Shown one piece after another: positions 27,480 through 38,113 of a DNA stretch of 64,000 nucleotides. The notes below the pieces were generated by a model. The model saw only the letters and a list, made by a program, of their open reading frames with translations. It searched no databases and was not told the origin of the DNA. A program made the translations under genes and the position numbers. The stretch is from an uncultured Planctomycetaceae bacterium (GTDB lineage: Bacteria; Planctomycetota; Planctomycetia; Planctomycetales; Planctomycetaceae), in contig CAITYU010000422.1 of assembly GCA_903896675.1 (NCBI GenBank), positions 48,768-112,767 of the forward strand. Reading direction: 5' to 3'. The first letter of the stretch is position 1; each line of letters opens with the position of its first letter.

Positions 27480-29864
27480 ATGCAGCAGATTCAGGCTCGT
27501 ATCCGACTGCTGATTCTGTATCTGCTGATCAGTCTGCCGCTGATTGTTTACGGGGCAGTGCGGGCGCTGGAAGCCAGCAACAATTCGCCGATTGACTGGG
27601 TGGATGAACGGTTTGCCGAAAGGCAGGTGTACGACCATTTCTCGGAACAGTTCGGACCCGGTGATGCGGTTGTGATCAGCTGGCCTGAGTGCTGGTGGAC
27701 GGATCCGCGGCTTGATGCGGCCGTACAGCGACTGCGAACGGATGCGGAATTCAGCGATGCTGAGGGCAACTCGTATTTCCACTCTGTGGCCTGTGGACGG
27801 GAAACTCTGCTGGCACTGACAGGTCAGCAGTTGGCGACATCCGGGACGCCGGTTGGTGCGATTGAGGTCGGCGCCGGGAATCCGTCTGAGTCGTCTGAGG
27901 CAGCGGTTGAGGCGGATGCTGGAGGTCTGTTTTCCCCGGCCATGATGCAGCTTACGGAAACACAGGCTGTGCAGCGACTGCAGGGACTGCTGATCGGTAA
28001 GGATGGTCGACTCACGTCTGTGATTGTGACTCTGAATTCTGCCGGACTGGCCCTGCGCGCGAAACTGGTGCCACGCATCTGCGAGGTGGTGGCGGAAGTC
28101 TGCGGCACGCAGGTTGATGATCTGAAACTGGCAGGCCCGGTGATTGATGGACTCACCGTCGATGAGTCCAGCCACCGTTCACTGACCAGGTTTGCGCTGC
28201 CATCCACCATTGTGATACTGGTCATTTGTCTGTTGTCGCTGAAATCCGTAACCGCAGCTCTCGTTGTGTTCCTGACGGCCTGTTTCTGTCAGGGGCTGAT
28301 TCTGGCCGTGATCTACTACAGCGGAGAACGGTTGAGTGCACTGCTGATCATACTGCCGCCGCTGGTGCAGGTGCTGGCGGTTTCGGGTGGTATTCATCTG
28401 ATGAACTATTACCTGAACGCACTGCGGACGATGGAGCCGCGGCAGGCAGCCGTGGAATGTTTTCGCCGCGGCTGGCTGCCCAGCATGCTGTCGCTGGGAA
28501 CGACCGCGATGGGCACGGCGTCTCTGCTGGTCAGCGGACTGTTGCCGATCCGCCTGTTCGGAATTTATGGAACGGTGGGTGTATTGTGTACGGCGGCTTC
28601 TGTGCTGACAGCCATTCCCTGCTCGATGATGCTGCTGGGACGAAAACGCGTGCCAGCAGATGCTCAGATGGATGGCCCATCGCCGCAGCATGGGCAGGCA
28701 GGCGGAGCATGGTCCGCACTGACAGCCCTGCTCTGCAGATACAACTTCGTATCCCTGCTGATCCTGTTCGGTCTGATGGCACTGGCTGCAGTCGGATTAC
28801 CGGACCTGAAGACATCCGTGCGGATTGAAACTCTCTATGAGCCGGACAGTCGGATCATGCGGGATTATGCGTGGCTGGAGGACAGAATCGGCGCGCTGGT
28901 GCCAATCGAAGTCCTGCTGCAGTTCAGCCCGGACTGCCGACTCAATGATCGTCAGCGCATGGATCTGCTGTGGAAGGTGGATCGCGTACTGCGTCAGCAG
29001 CCGACCGTGAAGGCAGTGATGTCTGCGCTGACACTGTTTCCCGATCCTCCGCGGATGCCGGGGCTGTCACGCAGCATTCAGGCCTCACTCGTGAATAAGG
29101 GCATTCGGATGGCCCGACCGCAGTTTGAACAGGCTGCGCTGCTGCGAACGACTTCCGAGGGTGATATCTGGCGATTGACAGCTCGCGTCAGTGCACTGGC
29201 ACCGCTGGATTACGGAGAGGTGCTGAAGCAGATGGAACAGGCTCTGCAGGAACCTCTTGAGCAGGCCCCGGTACAGGCACGCCACCAGATTTCCCTTTCC
29301 ACATCCGGCATTATGCCGCTGGTGCATCAGATCCAGGGGCAACTGCTCAGCGATCTGTTCAACAGCCTGATGTCTGCCCTCGCCGTGATTACTCTGACCA
29401 TGACTCTTGTACAGGCCGGAATTCTGAATGGAATTCTGGCGATGGCTTCGAATGTATTTCCGATTGTCACTGCTTTCGGGCTGATGGGTCTGCTGGCCGT
29501 ACCGATGGACATCGGCTCGGTCATGACCGCCAGTATCGCACTCGGAATTGCAGTCGACGACACGCTGCACTTTCTGACGTTCTTTCGCCGTGAACTGCAG
29601 CAGCCCGGAGCAACTCGACGCTCGGCTGTGCTGGCCACATACCTCGACTGCGGTCCGGCTATGATTCAGACCTCCGTCTCCTGCGGAATTGGTCTGTTGG
29701 TGTTTGCTTTCAGTGATTTTGTACCCACCAGCAGGTTTGCGGTGCTGATGGCATTTCTGCTGGCACTGGCACTGGCAGGCGATCTGTTGCTGCTGCCCGC
29801 CCTGCTGCTGTCACCTGCCGGGAAACTTTATGAAACCACTCCATCACCGGAGCCTCAGAAGTGA
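27480..29864 (+). CDS. RND/MMPL-family transporter
   Basis: Two groups of TM segments each with large periplasmic loop; ALGIAVDDTLHFLTFFRREL motif. Confidence 0.87.
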   Translation: MQQIQARIRLLILYLLISLPLIVYGAVRALEASNNSPIDWVDERFAERQVYDHFSEQFGPGDAVVISWPECWWTDPRLDAAVQRLRTDAEFSDAEGNSYFHSVACGRETLLALTGQQLATSGTPVGAIEVGAGNPSESSEAAVEADAGGLFSPAMMQLTETQAVQRLQGLLIGKDGRLTSVIVTLNSAGLALRAKLVPRICEVVAEVCGTQVDDLKLAGPVIDGLTVDESSHRSLTRFALPSTIVILVICLLSLKSVTAALVVFLTACFCQGLILAVIYYSGERLSALLIILPPLVQVLAVSGGIHLMNYYLNALRTMEPRQAAVECFRRGWLPSMLSLGTTAMGTASLLVSGLLPIRLFGIYGTVGVLCTAASVLTAIPCSMMLLGRKRVPADAQMDGPSPQHGQAGGAWSALTALLCRYNFVSLLILFGLMALAAVGLPDLKTSVRIETLYEPDSRIMRDYAWLEDRIGALVPIEVLLQFSPDCRLNDRQRMDLLWKVDRVLRQQPTVKAVMSALTLFPDPPRMPGLSRSIQASLVNKGIRMARPQFEQAALLRTTSEGDIWRLTARVSALAPLDYGEVLKQMEQALQEPLEQAPVQARHQISLSTSGIMPLVHQIQGQLLSDLFNSLMSALAVITLTMTLVQAGILNGILAMASNVFPIVTAFGLMGLLAVPMDIGSVMTASIALGIAVDDTLHFLTFFRRELQQPGATRRSAVLATYLDCGPAMIQTSVSCGIGLLVFAFSDFVPTSRFAVLMAFLLALALAGDLLLLPALLLSPAGKLYETTPSPEPQK

Positions 29865-29956
29865 TCGGCTTCTGCACCGGTGGTGGATTCAGTTTCCCGT
29901 GCCCCGTGATTGTGAGCGACTGCAGAGAGAGAGCCGCAGGAGCAGTGGGGGCCGGA

Positions 29957-31267
29957 TTATTCGGGTGACAGTTTCCGTTGCCGGCGACCCTTCAGCACAA
30001 TGCCGGTCGAAACTTCAGCGGTTGTCTTTTGTGCGGTGGCTGGAGCAGTCACGTTGTCGGCGTTGCCTGCGATGTTGGTGGTCGCAGCCGGTTCCGGATT
30101 GCTGGCCGGTGGCGTTGGTGTCAGTTGCTGTCGCAGTGCTGCACAGCAGACCGCTGATCCACCCTGCTGTTCAGCCTGAGTGATCAGTTCGCTGCTGACA
30201 GTGTCATGCGACTGCAACAGTTCAAAAGCGGCCATCAGCAGCAGGCGATCCGCAGACTGCGGTCGGTCGGTCAGCCACTGCCAGAGTCGCTGTGAGGACT
30301 GTTGCAGTTCGGGAGCATCGTCGCTGCCGTAAAGCGAACCTGCGCTGAGTCGCACGGGTTGCACGGCACCGGAAAGTGCGAGGCCAGTCTTCAGGCAGGC
30401 TACCGCACGTTCGTATTGTCCCTGAGCAATATTCAGATGCACTTCCCGCAACCAGACGGTGTGCTGATCCGGAGTCAGTCGCATTGCGGCGTGGTAATTG
30501 GTGGCAGCAGTCGCATAGTCAGCGCGGCGAAAGGCATCATCACCCTGAGAGACCAGTCGCAGAGAATCGATGCGTTCCGCTGCCGTGACCTGCCGCTGTT
30601 CGGCGTGTGCTGCCGGGAATTCTTCGGCGGTCGGCTGCTTGCGAGCAGCGGCCGCAGCATCGTCCTGCTGTGCCTGGGCCAGCAGACGGTTCAGGATCCG
30701 CGGGTCAGGGATCGACGTATCCTGCCCTGCCCAGCCGGAGCCAGCCGTGGTATGGGCCTGCAGAGTGGCCTGCGAGTAAACGATGGGGACCGAGAACAGC
30801 CCCCAGGGCCGAGGATAGACGCTGAAACCCGGCAGACAGCCGTAATACCACCATTCCAGTGGAATCAGCAGTCCCGTGCAGGGATCGACCGTGTAGAGGC
30901 CGGAGCGAGCCGGGGCCAGCAGGGGTGAGACCTGACACAGGCCCGGAGCGAAGGCTGAGACACTGATCCGCTGCCCCGAAAATGGAAGTGTATGCACCCA
31001 CGTCGTGCTGCTGGTTGTCTGCCAGCTGTAGCCGAAATGACCCCAGCCGGACTGCCAGCCCGTATTTGAGTATGCTGCATTGAATCCCGGGAGCAGCCCG
31101 GGGGAACAGACCGACCAGCCAACGGCACGCTGTGGCGAGTAGTGTCTGAAGGCCTGGCTGCCAGTGGAGCGAAATGCGTGGTTCCAGTGGCCTGTGTGCT
31201 GAGCCTGCGCCAATTGAATGCCCGGGAGCAGCAGGATAGTCAGCCAGAGCAGACGCAGGGAGCGCAT
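29957..31267 (-). CDS. Hypothetical secreted protein with TPR-like segment
   Basis: Signal peptide MRSLRLLWLTILLLPGIQLAQA; AFRRADYATAATNYHAAMRLTPDQHTVWLREVHLNIAQGQYERAVACLKTGL. Confidence 0.7.
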   Translation of the reverse strand: MRSLRLLWLTILLLPGIQLAQAQHTGHWNHAFRSTGSQAFRHYSPQRAVGWSVCSPGLLPGFNAAYSNTGWQSGWGHFGYSWQTTSSTTWVHTLPFSGQRISVSAFAPGLCQVSPLLAPARSGLYTVDPCTGLLIPLEWWYYGCLPGFSVYPRPWGLFSVPIVYSQATLQAHTTAGSGWAGQDTSIPDPRILNRLLAQAQQDDAAAAARKQPTAEEFPAAHAEQRQVTAAERIDSLRLVSQGDDAFRRADYATAATNYHAAMRLTPDQHTVWLREVHLNIAQGQYERAVACLKTGLALSGAVQPVRLSAGSLYGSDDAPELQQSSQRLWQWLTDRPQSADRLLLMAAFELLQSHDTVSSELITQAEQQGGSAVCCAALRQQLTPTPPASNPEPAATTNIAGNADNVTAPATAQKTTAEVSTGIVLKGRRQRKLSPE

Positions 31268-31627
31268 AGGGGCACCTGTTCAGACTGAAGAAAACGGGAA
31301 CTGCCTCGGGCAGACGGGCCATGCGATGGCCACCAATGCTCTATTTGAGCCAAATTCTGAGGCAATTCGCTCCGTTCCACAAGCGGAAAACCGGTTGACC
31401 GCGTGGGAATTGGCGGAGAAATGTACGCGCGGGCAATTCGGGATTCCGCGAAACAGTCGCTTCTGCTATGAACTGCTCCGACTGTTGCCGCCTCAGCCGG
31501 GGCTGAACATCTCCGCCTGCCGATACCCGCACAGGCCAGGCCCCTGCTGCGGAGGAGTTCAATGCTGAGCCGAGTTGGTTTCCGGCTGCTGACGGCGTTC
31601 TGAGCATCAGGTGAAAGGTACATTTCC

Positions 31628-32572
31628 ATGACACTGTACAACGATAATTCTCTGACCATCGGCAAAAGCCCGCTGGTGCGTATTCACCGTCTGACAACCG
31701 GGATGCCGGGCACCGTGTATGCCAAGATTGAAGGTCGCAACCCGGCCTACAGCGTCAAGTGCCGCATCGGTGCTGCCATGATCTGGGACGCGGAAAAATC
31801 CGGTCGTCTTCAGCCCGGCATGGAAGTTGTCGAACCGACCAGTGGCAATACGGGAATCGCCCTCGCCTTCGTCTGTGCTGCTCGCGGTTACAAACTGACC
31901 CTGACCATGCCGGAAACCATGTCGATCGAACGTCGCATGATTCTGCGTGCGTTCGGTGCCAACCTGATCCTGACCCCCGGTGCTGAAGGCATGAAAGGCG
32001 CGATTGCTCGCGCTGAAGATCTGGCGAAGCAGCCCAATACTTTCATGCCGCAGCAGTTTCGCAACCCGGCAAACCCGGAAATCCACTTCCGCACAACCGG
32101 GCCTGAAATCTTCGAAGATCTGAACGGCCGAGTGGATGTTTTTGTCTCCGGTGTCGGCACCGGCGGAACGATCACCGGAGTCAGTCGCTATCTGAAACGG
32201 GAAAAGGGTCTGTCGCTGCACACTGTCGCAGTCGAGCCGGCCGCCAGTCCGGTGCTGTCCGGCGGTGCTCCCGGCAAACACAGAATCCAGGGGATCGGTG
32301 CCGGGTTCAAGCCTGAAATTCTGGATATGTCCCTCGTGGATGAGGTGCTGCAGGTGACGGACGAGGAAGCCATGAGCATGGCTCCGCGAATCGCTCGCGA
32401 GGAGGGCATCCTGGTGGGGATCAGTTGCGGTGCAGCCATGACCGCCGCGCTCAAGGTGGCTGCTCGTCCGGAAAGTGCCGGCAGGAACATCGTGGTCGTC
32501 CTGCCCGACTCCGGCGAACGCTACCTGTCCTCACCCATGTTTGACTTCACTCGTGATGCTCCGGCCGCCTGA
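31628..32572 (+). CDS. cysK: Cysteine synthase A
   Basis: [15 protein letters not shown] (PLP Lys), [42 protein letters not shown]. Confidence 0.93.
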   Translation: MTLYNDNSLTIGKSPLVRIHRLTTGMPGTVYAKIEGRNPAYSVKCRIGAAMIWDAEKSGRLQPGMEVVEPTSGNTGIALAFVCAARGYKLTLTMPETMSIERRMILRAFGANLILTPGAEGMKGAIARAEDLAKQPNTFMPQQFRNPANPEIHFRTTGPEIFEDLNGRVDVFVSGVGTGGTITGVSRYLKREKGLSLHTVAVEPAASPVLSGGAPGKHRIQGIGAGFKPEILDMSLVDEVLQVTDEEAMSMAPRIAREEGILVGISCGAAMTAALKVAARPESAGRNIVVVLPDSGERYLSSPMFDFTRDAPAA

Positions 32573-32585
32573 TTCCTGCTCGCAA

Positions 32586-32613
32586 GGGTCTGAGGTCGCA
32601 GGGCCTCAGACCC
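32586..32613 (+). terminator. Stem-loop after cysK, possible terminator
   Basis: GGGTCTGAGG-N8-CCTCAGACCC perfect 10-bp stem; no clear T-tract follows. Confidence 0.45.
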
Positions 32614-32703
32614 GACGAGGGAATCTGGCGCTGCATCGGGAACGATAATCCGGCGAAGAAGTCGAAGCACGGACGGGAAAATCTGTGCTGATCGTCTGAT
32701 GAA

Positions 32704-33039
32704 TCACGTGTGTGTGCGTGGTTCAGAGCGTCCGTCGGCGATTTCATTGTGCTTTCCCGCGTTTTCGGCGACAGTGGCGGCCGCTGCCTCCTGCAACTGC
32801 TGTTCCCGCTGCTGCTCCTGTCGCACCACCAGGGGGTACAGCCAGCGACCCCAGATAAAGTACTGAGCAGCGAAGAACAGTACCATGCCGATTCCCACCA
32901 GGACCATCAGCAGAAACTGAGGCATCACGACGGCCGCCATGCCGATGAATGCCAGTGAACAGGCGCCAATCGCCATCAGCCCGATCAGGACTGTGGGTGG
33001 CTGCTGCCGCGGCTGACGCGATGGCAATCGAACACTCAT
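32704..33039 (-). CDS. Small membrane protein
   Basis: Two hydrophobic segments; start overlaps upstream SRPBCC stop (33036-33039). Confidence 0.6.
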   Translation of the reverse strand: MSVRLPSRQPRQQPPTVLIGLMAIGACSLAFIGMAAVVMPQFLLMVLVGIGMVLFFAAQYFIWGRWLYPLVVRQEQQREQQLQEAAAATVAENAGKHNEIADGRSEPRTHT

Positions 33040-33494
33040 GCAATCACTCCCGTTTCCGCCAGCTGCTGCAGCGCCTGATATCGAAATTCCATACCCGTCG
33101 TCAGCGATTCCCGAATGCGTTCCTCAGTCAGTATGAATCTCAGCATACCCCCGGGCAGTTGAAATTCCACCGTGTCCGTCAAACGGCATTCCGTTGGCCC
33201 CAGCTCCTGCAACTGCTGCCGATGCTGCCATGCCGGCAGCGGACCGTCCACCAGCACTTCAAGGATCTCACTTTCTGTTACCAGACGATACTCATGAGCC
33301 ATGCGGTGCCGCAGTCCGAAGGACATAATGCGGAACTCAATTCGAGCGCCTGCGGAGACGGTTTCAGGGGCACTGATGATCTGCAGTTCAATGTCCGGAT
33401 CGCTGATCTCCGGCAGATTGGCCGGGCAGCCCAGAAAACGTCGCAGAGCGACTGCAGAACATGGCACAATTGTCGAGGCTTCAAATTTCAGCAT
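33036..33494 (-). CDS. SRPBCC-family ligand-binding-like protein
   Basis: MLKFEASTIVPCSAVALRRFLGCPANLPEISDPDIELQI, GARIEFRI, YQALQQL. Confidence 0.7.
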   Translation of the reverse strand: MLKFEASTIVPCSAVALRRFLGCPANLPEISDPDIELQIISAPETVSAGARIEFRIMSFGLRHRMAHEYRLVTESEILEVLVDGPLPAWQHRQQLQELGPTECRLTDTVEFQLPGGMLRFILTEERIRESLTTGMEFRYQALQQLAETGVIA

Positions 33495-33517
33495 GCATAG
33501 TGTCCATGAGGTTGTGG

Positions 33518-34915
33518 TCAGTGGCTGCCCGGTGACGATTGGTCGTTCGACTGCTGCCGTTCGGCATACAGTTGTCGAAAGGATTTTGCCGGAGCCTCAG
33601 GCAATTCACGCTGTCGCGCCCACTGGCCGGCAGGTGTCAGCGGATTCTGAATCAGAAACTTCGGCAGCACCCGCAGTGCTGCTCGGGCCACATTCCCCAC
33701 GAGGCTGTACAGCCACGTGTTGGATAACACCACGGACAGGGCTTTCATCTGCAGTTTTTTTCCGGTACCGATCAGTTGCTGCTGATCCAGTCGCTCACGC
33801 ATGGCAAACAACTGATGGTGCAGCGGGATTTTGACCGGGCACACGTCGGTGCACGATCCGCACAGGCTGCAGGCAAAAGGCAGAGTACTGCTTTGAGCGG
33901 GTGACTGCAGCGGTGTCAGAATGGAGCCGATGGGGCCGGGAACGGTCGCTTCATAGCTGTGCCCTCCACTGCGCCGATAGACCGGACATGTATTCATGCA
34001 GGCTCCGCACCGAATACAGTCCAGACTTTGGCGAAACTCAGACTGCAGAATCTCACTGCGACCATTATCGACGATCACAATATGCAGTTCACCGCCCTGC
34101 TGCGGACCATGGAAGTGTGACGAGTACGTGGTGATGGGCTGCCCGGTGGCCGATCGTGCCAGCAGTCTCAGAAAAACCGACAGATCGGCGGCTCGCGGAA
34201 GCAGCTTTTCCATGCCCATGCAGGCGATGTGGATTTTTGGCAGCCCGATTCCAAGATCTGCGTTGCCTTCGTTGGTGCAGATCACGATGCCCCCGGTTTC
34301 GGCAATGGCGAAATTGACACCGGTCAGTCCGGCATCAGCCTCACAGAAACAGCTGCGGAGGTGGCCACGTGCCGCTTCGGTCAGGTATTTGGGGTCAGAG
34401 GCGCCCTTCTCTGTTCCCAGATGCTCATGGAAACACTCGCCCACTTCCTCCTTTTTGATGTGTATCGCCGGCAGCACGATGTGGCTGGGCGGCTCTTCAC
34501 GCAATTGAACAATTCGCTCGCCCAGATCCGTGTCCACCACATGAATGCCATGCTGTTCAAGGAAGGGGTTCAGGTGGCATTCTTCGGTCAGCATGCTTTT
34601 GCTTTTGACCAGTCGCTGCACTCGATGAGACTGCAGGATTGACAGCACGATTCGGTTGTGTTCGGCAGCATCGGCAGCCCAGTGCACGATGGCACCATGA
34701 CGGGTGGCGTTCTCTTCGAACTGCTGCAGGTAGTCGGCCATCAGTGACTGCGTATGTCGTTTGATGGCTGATGCAGTCTCACGCAGCTTTTCCCACTCCG
34801 GGACGCCCGTGGCCATGCGGTCACGTTTTTCCCGGACAAACCACAGAGCACGATCATGCCAGCGTGCGCGTTCCCGATCAGCAGTAAAGTCAGCGGCCAG
34901 TGCTGGATGTCCCAT
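33518..34915 (-). CDS. lutB: LutB-type iron-sulfur protein (LUD domain + ferredoxin)
   Basis: GITGVNFAIAETGGIV-type segment, CIRCGACMNTCPVYR and CSLCGSCTDVCPVKIPLHHQL. Confidence 0.92.
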   Translation of the reverse strand: MGHPALAADFTADRERARWHDRALWFVREKRDRMATGVPEWEKLRETASAIKRHTQSLMADYLQQFEENATRHGAIVHWAADAAEHNRIVLSILQSHRVQRLVKSKSMLTEECHLNPFLEQHGIHVVDTDLGERIVQLREEPPSHIVLPAIHIKKEEVGECFHEHLGTEKGASDPKYLTEAARGHLRSCFCEADAGLTGVNFAIAETGGIVICTNEGNADLGIGLPKIHIACMGMEKLLPRAADLSVFLRLLARSATGQPITTYSSHFHGPQQGGELHIVIVDNGRSEILQSEFRQSLDCIRCGACMNTCPVYRRSGGHSYEATVPGPIGSILTPLQSPAQSSTLPFACSLCGSCTDVCPVKIPLHHQLFAMRERLDQQQLIGTGKKLQMKALSVVLSNTWLYSLVGNVARAALRVLPKFLIQNPLTPAGQWARQRELPEAPAKSFRQLYAERQQSNDQSSPGSH

Positions 34916-34971
34916 ATCTGCCTGCCATCCGAAAAAGTCACTTGTAAGTTACAGGGTCACAGGGTTCAGTG

Positions 34972-35757
34972 TCAGCGAGTCACAGCCGGGCGGTCCTGAC
35001 CGGTCGGTGCCTGCTGCATGGCCTGAGCCATGATCTGAGCGTAGTGCAGCACCCTGATGGGCAGTTTCCTGCGGCGAATCATCCCATCCAGATGCATCAG
35101 GCACGACATGTCACCGGCCGTCAGCACTTCGGTGCCGGCCTGCAGGTGATCGTTGATGCGGTCTTCGCCCATCATTGCCGAGACAGCCTCTTCACCCACC
35201 GCGAAGGTGCCACCAAATCCGCAGCACTCGTCCTTCCTCTGCAGTTGTGAAAAGCTGATGCCAGCGAAGCCACTGAGCAGTTGCTGCAGCAGGCTGTCCC
35301 GGGGCGTCATGGATTCGGAGCATGGGCCCAGACGCAGTTCACGCAGACCGTGGCAGCTTTGGTGCAGGCCGACTTTGTGAGGAAACACGCCTGCGGGACT
35401 TCGAACTCCCAGGACCTGCACCAGAAATTCGCCCAGTTCCAGAGTTTGTCGGCGGACAGCGACGGCCTGGGTGTCCGAGGCAGAGACCAGGTGGTCGTAG
35501 TGGTTGCGAACCATCGAAACGCAACTGCCGGATGGCGACACGATGTAGTCATATCCGGTAAACGTGTCGATGAATTTTTCGGCCAGGGGACGGGCTTCAG
35601 GCATGCAGCCACTGTTGGCCATCGGCTGACCACAACAGGTCTGCTGCTGCGGAAAATCCACCTGAACACCGCAGGATTCCAGCACCTGCACTGTGGCCAT
35701 ACCCACATCGGGATAGAACTGATCGACGTAACAGGGAATGAACAAGGCAACTTTCAT
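34972..35757 (-). CDS. lutA: LutA-type (Fe-S)-binding protein with CCG domains
   Basis: FIPCYVDQFYPDVGMATVQVLESCGVQVDFPQQQTCCGQPMANSG; DECCGFGGTFAVGEEAVS. Confidence 0.92.
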   Translation of the reverse strand: MKVALFIPCYVDQFYPDVGMATVQVLESCGVQVDFPQQQTCCGQPMANSGCMPEARPLAEKFIDTFTGYDYIVSPSGSCVSMVRNHYDHLVSASDTQAVAVRRQTLELGEFLVQVLGVRSPAGVFPHKVGLHQSCHGLRELRLGPCSESMTPRDSLLQQLLSGFAGISFSQLQRKDECCGFGGTFAVGEEAVSAMMGEDRINDHLQAGTEVLTAGDMSCLMHLDGMIRRRKLPIRVLHYAQIMAQAMQQAPTGQDRPAVTR

Positions 35758-36033
35758 CTGGCCAAACCCGTCATGGGAGATGCGTGGCAGGTGGAATGCA
35801 GATCGACAATCTTACCGCAGCAGGCGGTGGGATCCCACGCAGAAACCGGAATCGGGGCCAATTCTTTCAGGGTGCATGGCAGGGCTGGCGGAAATGAACG
35901 AATTGCACGGTTGCCGGTACGTTCCCGCCTCTTTCCCTGCAGCCTCAGCCACCCTATAATTTGCCTTTGACTGCCCGTGACCGCGGGCGATCTGGAATTT
36001 CCCTGCCAGAAACCTCAGGAAATCACCGCGATC

Positions 36034-36612
36034 ATGTCTGAGAATGAATTTCGATCACTCCAGGGTTGCTTTCTGACGGCGGCCGATCACCTGCGCGACC
36101 CGAATTTTTATCGCAGCGTGGTGCTGATGCTGGAACATTCTCCCGAGGGCGCCATGGGGCTGGTCATCAATCGACCCTCCGCGACCTCCATCGGTAAGGC
36201 ACTGGGTGACTCGGAAAACATCAATGATGCCGGGGCTCCGGTCTTTGTTGGCGGGCCCGTGGAACCCACGTCGCTGTTCATCCTCCACAATTGCGCGCGG
36301 CTGGCGGCCTACGACCGCGAAGTTTCGCCCGGAATTTTCCTGGCAGGCAGCGAACGATCCTTTGAAACCGTTGTCAGAACTCCGCTGCACGAACCCGGTC
36401 AGCAGCGTTTCCGTTTGATCAGTGGCTATGCGGGCTGGGGACCGCAGCAGCTGGAGGGCGAGATTGCTCGCGGTGACTGGCATCGCATCCCGGCAGATTC
36501 CTCACTGATCCTGGAAGACAACCCGTATGGCATCTGGGAAGTCTGTCGTCGCCGCCTGCGAAGACTGCATCGCCTGCTTGAGACAGACGTCAGGAATCCC
36601 GAGTGGAACTAA
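36034..36612 (+). CDS. YqgE/AlgH family protein (UPF0301)
   Basis: LQGCFLTAADHLRDPNFYRSVVLMLEHSPEGAMGLVINRPS; FVGGPVEPTSLFILH; ISGYAGWGPQQLEGEI. Confidence 0.92.
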   Translation: MSENEFRSLQGCFLTAADHLRDPNFYRSVVLMLEHSPEGAMGLVINRPSATSIGKALGDSENINDAGAPVFVGGPVEPTSLFILHNCARLAAYDREVSPGIFLAGSERSFETVVRTPLHEPGQQRFRLISGYAGWGPQQLEGEIARGDWHRIPADSSLILEDNPYGIWEVCRRRLRRLHRLLETDVRNPEWN

Positions 36613-36644
36613 GACTGCAGTCTGAAGCTGGCTGATATCACCTG

Positions 36645-37799
36645 TTACCAGCGGAACAGTCCGGTTCCCCACGTCAGTCCGGCACCAAAGCCGCACATCA
36701 AAACCAGATCTCCCGGTTGAATGCGGTTTTCCCGCAGAGCTCCGTCAAGGGCCAGCGGAATTGAGGCCGCCGATGTGTTGCCGTAGATCTGCAGATTGTT
36801 GAAGACCTTTTCAGCAGGGATTCCCAGCTCTTCCATGGCGTGGTTGATGATGCGGATGTTGGCCTGATGCAGCACAAACAGGGCCACGTCGTCCGGTGTT
36901 TTTCCGGCCTGACTCAGGACCGTACGGATGCTGTCTGTGACGGCCTGAATGGCCCACTTGAAAACGTTGCGTCCGTCCATCTGCAGGAAATGCTGACCCG
37001 CAGCAATCAACTCCGGAGTTGCGGGGTGCAATGTACCACCGGCAGGCCGGTCCAGCATGCAGCCCCCCGCACCGTCCGCCCCCAGTTGATAACAGACCAG
37101 TCCCTGCGCTGCATCGCCGGGTTCCAGGATCACTGCACCGGCAGCATCGCCGAACAACGGCGCCGTGCCCTGATCATCCGGACGCACAATGCGACTGTTG
37201 ATGTCGGCGCCAATCACGAGCGCACACTTTGCGTTCCCGGTGGCTATGAACTGAGCCCCGGTGGCAAACGAATACATGAACCCGGAACATGCCGCCTGGA
37301 TGTCCATCGCCGGCGCGTCCAGATTCAGTTTGTCCTGCACCAGACAGGCGGTTGATGGGCAGGTGAAGTCCGGAGTGAAGGTTCCGACAATCAACAGATC
37401 CACATCAGAGGCCTGCAGGCCGGCTGACTGGAGTGCATTGCGAGCAGCGGCGACTGCCAGGTCACTGGTGCCCTGCGAGTCATCAGCGAAACGCCGTTCC
37501 CTGATGCCCGTGCGCCGCAAAATCCAGCCTTCTTCGAACCCGTACCGCTGTTCCAGTTGTTCATTGGTGACAACATTCGGAGGCGCGTAGGAGCCCACCG
37601 AACGGATTCGAAAACCCGTCAGCGAAGCTGTACGCCGGGAACTGCGAAATTGCAGCCGTGGCTGGTCCGCACCGGCGGCATCCTTCTTCTGCTGCTGCAA
37701 GGCTGCAATCACTTTGCTGGCATCAATCACGGCGTCCCGCGCGTGGAATGATGCAGTGGTGGGGGGATTCATGGGAGGACGCCGTTCCTGAACTGACAT
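36645..37799 (-). CDS. fabH: 3-oxoacyl-ACP synthase III (KAS III)
   Basis: MDIQAACSGFMYSFATGAQFI, HQANIRIINHAMEELGI, YGNTSAASIPLAL; start choice (37799 or 37772) uncertain. Confidence 0.9.
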   Translation of the reverse strand: MSVQERRPPMNPPTTASFHARDAVIDASKVIAALQQQKKDAAGADQPRLQFRSSRRTASLTGFRIRSVGSYAPPNVVTNEQLEQRYGFEEGWILRRTGIRERRFADDSQGTSDLAVAAARNALQSAGLQASDVDLLIVGTFTPDFTCPSTACLVQDKLNLDAPAMDIQAACSGFMYSFATGAQFIATGNAKCALVIGADINSRIVRPDDQGTAPLFGDAAGAVILEPGDAAQGLVCYQLGADGAGGCMLDRPAGGTLHPATPELIAAGQHFLQMDGRNVFKWAIQAVTDSIRTVLSQAGKTPDDVALFVLHQANIRIINHAMEELGIPAEKVFNNLQIYGNTSAASIPLALDGALRENRIQPGDLVLMCGFGAGLTWGTGLFRW

Positions 37800-38113
37800 G
37801 CTGCTGAGATGTCGGGACCGACGGTACAGGGGCGGCCCGGCAATTCGCGGACGAAGTTTACAGATGCCGGGCGATCGTGGAAACCAAAGTGGCGATATTC
37901 TCTGGCGATCTGATCGAAATGGGGGCGTTCCGAGTCGCTGTGGTCGCTGCATCTGAACACAAAATGAACAGCACTCGCCCATTTCTCACTCCAGCCCCTG
38001 CAGTTGCATTCTGCGGGTCTGCGGTTTATGACTGAGCAATCCGGAATCCGAAGCTGCAGTCTGCCGCTGCCGAAGCAGCTCAGAATTCCCACGAATTCAG
38101 CAGGAACAGGGAC

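Noticed and set aside
27090-28175. 361-aa minus-strand ORF across the NnrU-like and MMPL genes
   Set aside because: Antisense to two supported membrane-protein genes; no coherent domain.
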